Origin: Brugia malayi
Taxonomy: Eukaryota; Nematoda; Chromadorea; Rhabditida; Onchocercidae
DNA: 64,000 bases
Direction: 5' to 3'
Assembly: GCF_000002995.4 (NCBI RefSeq)
Contig: NW_025062479.1
Location: forward strand, 6,193,221-6,257,220
The stretch's first letter is position 1; each line of letters starts with the position of its first letter. Both the position numbers and the translations under genes were made by a program. Positions 58,569-64,000 of this stretch are shown piece by piece. The notes beneath the pieces are model-generated. The model made no database searches, was not told where the DNA came from, and saw nothing but the letters and a program-made list of their open reading frames with translations.

Positions 58569-61500
58569 ATGTCCGACGAAGGAGAACAATAGTAAGTGAA
58601 TTTAATTGATACTATTTCATAGTGATCTTAAGTGAATCGTTTTGGAATTAAGTTGTTTTCTTGGTGTTCTATTTGTCCCATATATTGATACAGAACAATC
58701 TGTTTTGAATCCAAAAATCTTCAAGTGAAACGATAATGCAATCTAGATATCTTCAATAGATACGCACTTCACAACACTGCAGTTACCGACCAGTCGCCTA
58801 CCTTATAATTATGAGTTACTAGCAGGCATGTATCATTATTACGGAAATACCGCTGCACAGCAGCAATTTTAACCTGGATAACAATACTAGAATTGTATTA
58901 ATCCAGTTCATATTTAGAATCGTGGCATATATAAAACCATCTCTCCTACAATTTCTAATGTTTACAAAATAAGTGTCGATTTTGGTGATCCCATTTCAAA
59001 TATTCATCGATCACGTTATTCAGCAACAACAAAAAAAAGGAATCTCACCACCAGTTAATGACGAGTCTCAGCTTCTATTGAAGGATCTGCAGCAGCTGCT
59101 CTAACTGCATCGTTTGTGGTATTTCCGTGCAAGATACTTCCGGAACACAGCATTGACAGCGGCATTCAAAACAAGCTTACTTTTCCGGACGTTTGCTTGC
59201 TCTTTGTCGACATAGTAGTGGTTCAGTTGAAGAATCGATCCATCATAATGCACGAGAACGTACTGTCGCGAAAAATTGAAACTACTACACCATATATGAG
59301 CATGAATATGCATTTCAATATGACCAAAGGTAGCTATTTCACTCAAATATACAAGAACGATCTAGTAAACGATCACACAGAACAAAAAGTGAGCAGTTCA
59401 GATGGATCAGGTAATAACTTAAATCGCTATAGGTCATACGATTTTAAACCCTTACATGCGGAAAATACCTCAAAACGATTCTCAATGAATGAACAAACAG
59501 CTTTCGATATAGCTCCAAACATAATAAAATCTGGTTTTATGGATACAACGAACCGCGGTTATGCAGCAAAAAATTTCATTTCACCGTTTTCAAAGAAACC
59601 TGCTGGTGTGGGACAAAATAGCTTTACTAGTTTTGTTAGCGATCAATATGATGTCATGAGGACTCAAACAAGTCATACGAAACGAGCGGATAGTTTTAAC
59701 TGTAAATTATCGATGACAACAATTCCACTTAGAATTTCTAATGAACATAGTAGAAGTGGACGTTATAACTCACAAGACTGGATTGTATCTGGGCACGAGT
59801 ACATGAAACGTCTTCTTCAAGCTCATCAGGTCGTTGATGAGCTGCTCAAAGCGCGGGGTTTAATATCCAACAATGAAGTCGATTATTTGTATAGTTGGGA
59901 TCAAAAAATGAATCGAGAGCCAAAAACTAAGGAACAAAATATACTGGATGTTTATGGTCCAGTTGCATGCAAAAACGCTGGAGGTTTGGATATTTCAGGG
60001 GTTTCTCAACTGCGTTCTACATCAATGTCATTGGGTGGCGATTCAGAAAATGATTCAAGAGATAGCCCAAAACTACAAGAACGAAATTCACAAAACTTCA
60101 TGTTTACAGTACTAACATCTGAAAAGCAGGGAACAGGTTCCATAGAATCGGTAAAAGTTAATATCGTAAAAACAAAAGAACATATGGACGTATATTTGAA
60201 ACTGATAATCAAGAAGCCACAGCATTGTTGGCTCTATATGGACGTGAAAATAAGGCTTAAGAAAAAAGAAGCAGTAAGCGAAAAAACACACGGCAGTGCA
60301 ACAACAGATTCAAAGAAAGGTTGTAATAAAGGATGGAAAATGGTTGATGACCAAACGCAGCAAACTAAAAACAGAAATCAAGTCCATATATCCGCAAAGT
60401 CAAGTGAGATAAATTCCTGCAATCAAAATAAAAGACTAAATTGGGATCACAAAATGGCACTCGAACAATCGGCATCAACTCGAGTTCAAAAATTAAGTAC
60501 CACAAAATCTACTGAGCGACAAATGGGCAAGAAGCATAACGCCTTTCTTTCGAAACCGAAATGTGAGACTGTAGATGTATGCTGCTGTTTCGTTAATAAA
60601 CATTGTTGTCCTCATAAAGCGATAATCTCCTTATCAGTGGCACGCTGCGCAACTGTTAAACAGAAAAATATTACTGTCGATGGCAAGGAGTTTTTGAATA
60701 AGGCAGAAAAGGAAACGAAATTAAAATGTAACGAAGGTGATTCGGTGGGTACTTTCTTGGTTGCAAAGACTGCGAAGCTACCGTTTCATCTCAATATGTT
60801 GCAGAATATGGAAAAGAACAAAATTATAGCAGCACAGAAAGGAGACAAAGTGATCGAGAGCAATGGAAATATGATGGAAGTTGAAAAAGATATCCTAGAT
60901 CTTAGCAAAACCAAAAAACATTTCAAATTTCCAATTCCGACAAAGGCCTCTAGAAAGAAATTGAAGGGACTGGAAGGAAGCACTACTTTATTTTCAGTAT
61001 TACATACAAAAAAATTAGCATCAGATCAAACACGAGAAACTTCTGCTAGTAGTAAACAGGCAACTGTCTCAAAAAATCTGTGTTTACAGTCAAAATTACC
61101 GCAGTTAGAAACAGCAGTGAGAGTGCCAGTGAGATCACACAAAATAAGCATTACTAAACAAGTGGTGGTTAAGCAGATAACAGATAGTATGAAACATCAG
61201 CATGAGATACTGATGAAAGTGAACAAGCCATCAGTATTGAAAAAAAAGGAGTGTTTTGAAGTGGAGAAAGCTCAGAAAGCGCTACAAAATTACACCACAA
61301 CTAAGGGCTACCAAGAAATCCTCCGATCGATCACTAAAAGTGAAAGCAATGTGATAACAGAGTTTGAGCACAATGCAGATACGGATATACGTCGAGCACG
61401 AGAACATCTGAAACGTATTAATTTTGATAGAACTGGTGTAAGTATGGAATCAAGTACATCCTTCGTACACAGGATCAATAACGACCCATTGAATTCGGAA

Positions 61501-64000
61501 CAAAGTTTCTCAGCTTTATCAGTGGTAAAAAAAAAAGAGGAAAAGGTTTTTGAAACAAAAATAGACAAGGACTCAAAGAATCGACCAATACAGACGCCTA
61601 AGCCCACTACGTCTACCGAGCAAGAAAGATATCATGATGGCGGAACAACTACAGAACGAAACAGCGATATTTTAGACAAAGAATTAATTAATGCATACAG
61701 ACGCACTCAACGTATTCCCAAACCTCAGGCAAAAATTCCAGCTTGGAATGATTATGATGAACAAAAGCAAACAACAGATAACAAGCGCAATCCACCAAAA
61801 CTACGCCATGGAACTCTGTCCACGGCATCACCATTACCCTGCTTCATTCGTGCTCGTACGCCAACACTTATAGATGCTGCTGTCACCTTATCTACAGTCA
61901 TTCCTACTACTGCTGTATTGCGTCACGTTCCTTCAAATCACTTACCAGCTGTGAACTCTCGACTTAAAAATGTTTCGTCAAGCGGTAGTAGCATAACCAC
62001 CACGGGCAGTTTGCAGCAACACTCGCCGAGCAGTCAGTTTGGTGTTACGTTGAAACGTGTCGATCGCGCTATAGTGAAGAAAAGCAAGTCACGTGGTGCT
62101 ATAACACAGTCAGCACCAAAGAAACCTTGGGTACCAAAGTGGCGTCGGATACAACGGTACACACTTGATAAAGTTACTTTTTTTTATTTCGTGTAGATAG
62201 CTAATCCCTTAAATTCAAAAAACTCTATATTTCCGGAAATCGCGATTTTAACGAACTTTTTATTATAGCACAGAAGAAGAGGAGGAAACAGAAACGATAC
62301 CAATCATTGAAGTAAATAAGGACGAACACAGAAGTGATAGTGATGAAGAACAGAAGCAAATACCCATGTAACTTTTATACTATTGTCGAAAAGATAAAGT
62401 GCTCTCTTCATTAAAAATGCGCTGTGAAAGTAACTTTATTAATACACAGCTGCGTGCAGGCTTATTCATTCCTTTCCGCTGAGCTACAGATTTTGTTTCA
62501 GACGGTTTTCATCGCAGGCTATCACTGAGGAAAATGGAAGAGATATGACCGAAGCTGAGAAAGCCATGATGGTATTTACTTTTCTTTTAATTGCAATATT
62601 GAAAACTAGGTCGTCAGACAATTTTAATGTAATATTCAATATTAAAAATTAGTTCACCAAACAATTTTTTCCATCATCTTTCAAATTTCGTAGACAGATA
62701 AGAGGATATTTTGAGCAGAACTACTGGTTCCAAAAAATAAAGATGAAATATCTCTTAGGTGGCAAAAAGGCGCCAGATAGAAGAGGAAAGTACAAAGCTA
62801 CAAAAGTATGAGGAAAAACGTCAAGTCGAACGAGAACGGGAAGAAGAGGAACTGAGGAAGTTGAAGGAAAAGAAGGAGCGAAGAAAACTAGAAAGAGAAG
62901 AGGAGGAGCGACAGCTTCAGGAAAGACTTACGCAAAAAGAAAGAAAAAGAAAGCAGGAAGAGGCTTGTTCTTATTTTCTTCTAGGCTGTAAACAGTTCTT
63001 TTTTAATATTTAGAAGTTTTAAATGAAATGCGTGAAAAATAAACAACTTATGGGGCAAAATTTACATCTTAGGAGGAGCGCAAAGCTAAAATAGAAGCAG
63101 AGAAACTTAAAAAGGACAATGAAAGACGGAAGCGCCAACAAATGTTATCATCACAGTTTACGAATATGGCTCTGGGACAAATTAGACGTAATTTTGTTCT
63201 CCCTGAAAAATCAGACAGGACTGATAAATTCGGTAACATCGTCCAGGTATGTTTGCAGATATAGCGTGTGAAATCTAGAGTAACTGATATATTTATTTTT
63301 GCGTGTTTTTATTTCCTTTGATTTATAAGTTGAATTTTTCAATGTTTAGTTAAAAATTGGATTACAATAATATTAAAAAAAAATTCTAAAATTTGTATAC
63401 GTAAGCGATTGCAGGATACACACATGTCTACTGATATCATGTGCTTTTGCTACCAATTTTGCTTTCTTAATATTTTATTTTTTTGAACCGTCAGAAACAG
63501 GCAGATTCGCCATATTCTTATTTAAATATGGATTTTCTAGGCCAAACAGGAAATGAGTATGACCAAAGAGCAACAAGAAGAAGCAAAGCGTAATTATTTG
63601 GTGTATGTGAAACATACCATGGAATTTGGAAAAAATGGGCCAAAAGAGTTACGTGAAAAAATACGGCAAATACACCAGCGCATTTGTAAGCTGGAGGCTG
63701 ATAAATATGATTTGGAAAAGCGACATGAACGTCAAGAATATGACGTAATTATGTTTATATTTGGCATAATCTGACCGTGTCTTTTGTAGGAAAAAGTCAA
63801 ACTTATTTCTTCTTGTTATATCTTAAAAAGAAAAAAAAACTTCATTTGATTTTGGTTTAAATTTTTGGAGTCGTCTGTATTAGGTCCCATCGCAGACTCA
63901 ACATTCACCGTAATGGTTTAATAGTTGGTTTAGTATAAGAAAGAAAATGTATTTCAGTTGCGTGAGTTGAACGAACGCCAACGTCAAGTGGCACGTAATA
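58569..64000 (+). CDS. tnt: Troponin T, 3' end off the window
   Basis: Troponin T anchors the troponin complex to tropomyosin on muscle thin filaments (family knowledge). Short isoform exons: 58569-58591 (MSDEGEQ), 62269-62367, 62502-62571, 62759-62962, 63073-63246, 63541-63744, 63958 to the edge. The first exon ends in phase 2 (TA) and the next begins C, giving Y followed by TEEEEETETIP, the acidic N-terminus typical of invertebrate troponin T. The Glu/Lys/Arg-rich coil follows (EKKERRKLEREEEERQLQER), then the conserved core: KDNERRKRQQMLSSQFTNM, VKHTMEFGKNGPKELREKI and LEADKYDLEKRHERQEYDL. The intron after 62962 appears to have a GC donor, since every nearby GT gives a stop. Which tnt paralogue this is cannot be told. 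A large alternative exon lies inside intron 1. Confidence 0.93.
59248..62156 (+). CDS. Giant alternative 5' exon of the troponin T locus (~970-1030 codons)
   Basis: A frame open from 59062 to a TAG at 62194-62196; the first in-frame ATG is 59248 (MHENVLSRKIETTTPY). At 62156 CAACG is followed by GTACAC, a donor in phase 2. That is exactly the phase of the normal first exon, so it can splice in frame to the troponin exon at 62269, giving WRRIQR joined to TEEEEE. The protein is Ser/Thr/Lys-rich and mostly of disordered composition. It has a helical patch (YMKRLLQAHQVVDELLKARG), a Cys cluster (VDVCCCFVNKHCC) and a basic proline/serine C-terminal part (KKPWVPKWRR). No known domain recognised. It could alternatively be a separate nested gene that reads to the TAG. 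The start may lie in an upstream exon. Confidence 0.7.

Overview
The window is AT-rich eukaryotic DNA from a nematode, most likely a spirurid or filarial (clade III) species. The reasons are: short exons with TTTCAG-type acceptors; an exact copy of the 22-nt nematode spliced leader SL1; a BEL/Pao LTR retrotransposon of nematode type; and nematode-like troponin T and PCTAIRE kinase genes. Species cannot be fixed from the sequence. All gene models were assembled by hand from splice signals and reading frame. I see no rRNA, tRNA, CRISPR or bacterial genes.

Layout. At 1-5615 (minus) lies a PCTAIRE-type cyclin-dependent kinase (pct-1/CDK16 family) with ten exons, complete at its 5' end and running off the left edge. 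The stretch 5.6-12.0 kb is mostly intergenic; it holds decayed coding-like sequence near 7.8-8.2 kb and a perfect 21-bp hairpin at 9.47 kb. At 12069-14097 (plus) is a complete WBP11-like splicing factor gene, followed by two exons of an unrecognised gene (14472-15573). From 15.6 to 26.3 kb there is little I can name: weak exon candidates, a cluster of AGGTCA half-sites, and a GC-richer island at 23.1-23.9 kb with two SL1-like sequences. At 26297-27347 (minus) is a small Tyr-rich protein gene, and at 28443-29911 (minus) an unrecognised small gene. At 33050-35901 (plus) is a complete NADAR-domain gene. AT microsatellites follow.

At 40151-46678 sits a complete, apparently young BEL/Pao retrotransposon: identical 508-bp LTRs, a GTTAC target duplication and a 1802-codon gag-pol frame. 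A broken, older relative lies next to it on the opposite strand (46822-50130). Each LTR of the intact element carries the full SL1 sequence directly after its AATAAA signal, which is the most striking feature of the window. At 51380-52680 (minus) is a complete paralogue of the Tyr-rich gene. At 58569 to the right edge (plus) is troponin T, with an ordinary short first exon and an alternative ~3-kb open exon spliceable in the same phase to the troponin core.

The genes do not form one pathway. Troponin T belongs to the muscle thin filament. PCTAIRE kinase and WBP11 are housekeeping or neuronal regulators. The NADAR protein belongs to NAD/ADP-ribose chemistry. The recurring themes are SL1 (in the LTRs, in the 23.4-kb island and as probable trans-splice acceptors upstream of several genes) and two introns that seem to use GC rather than GT donors.
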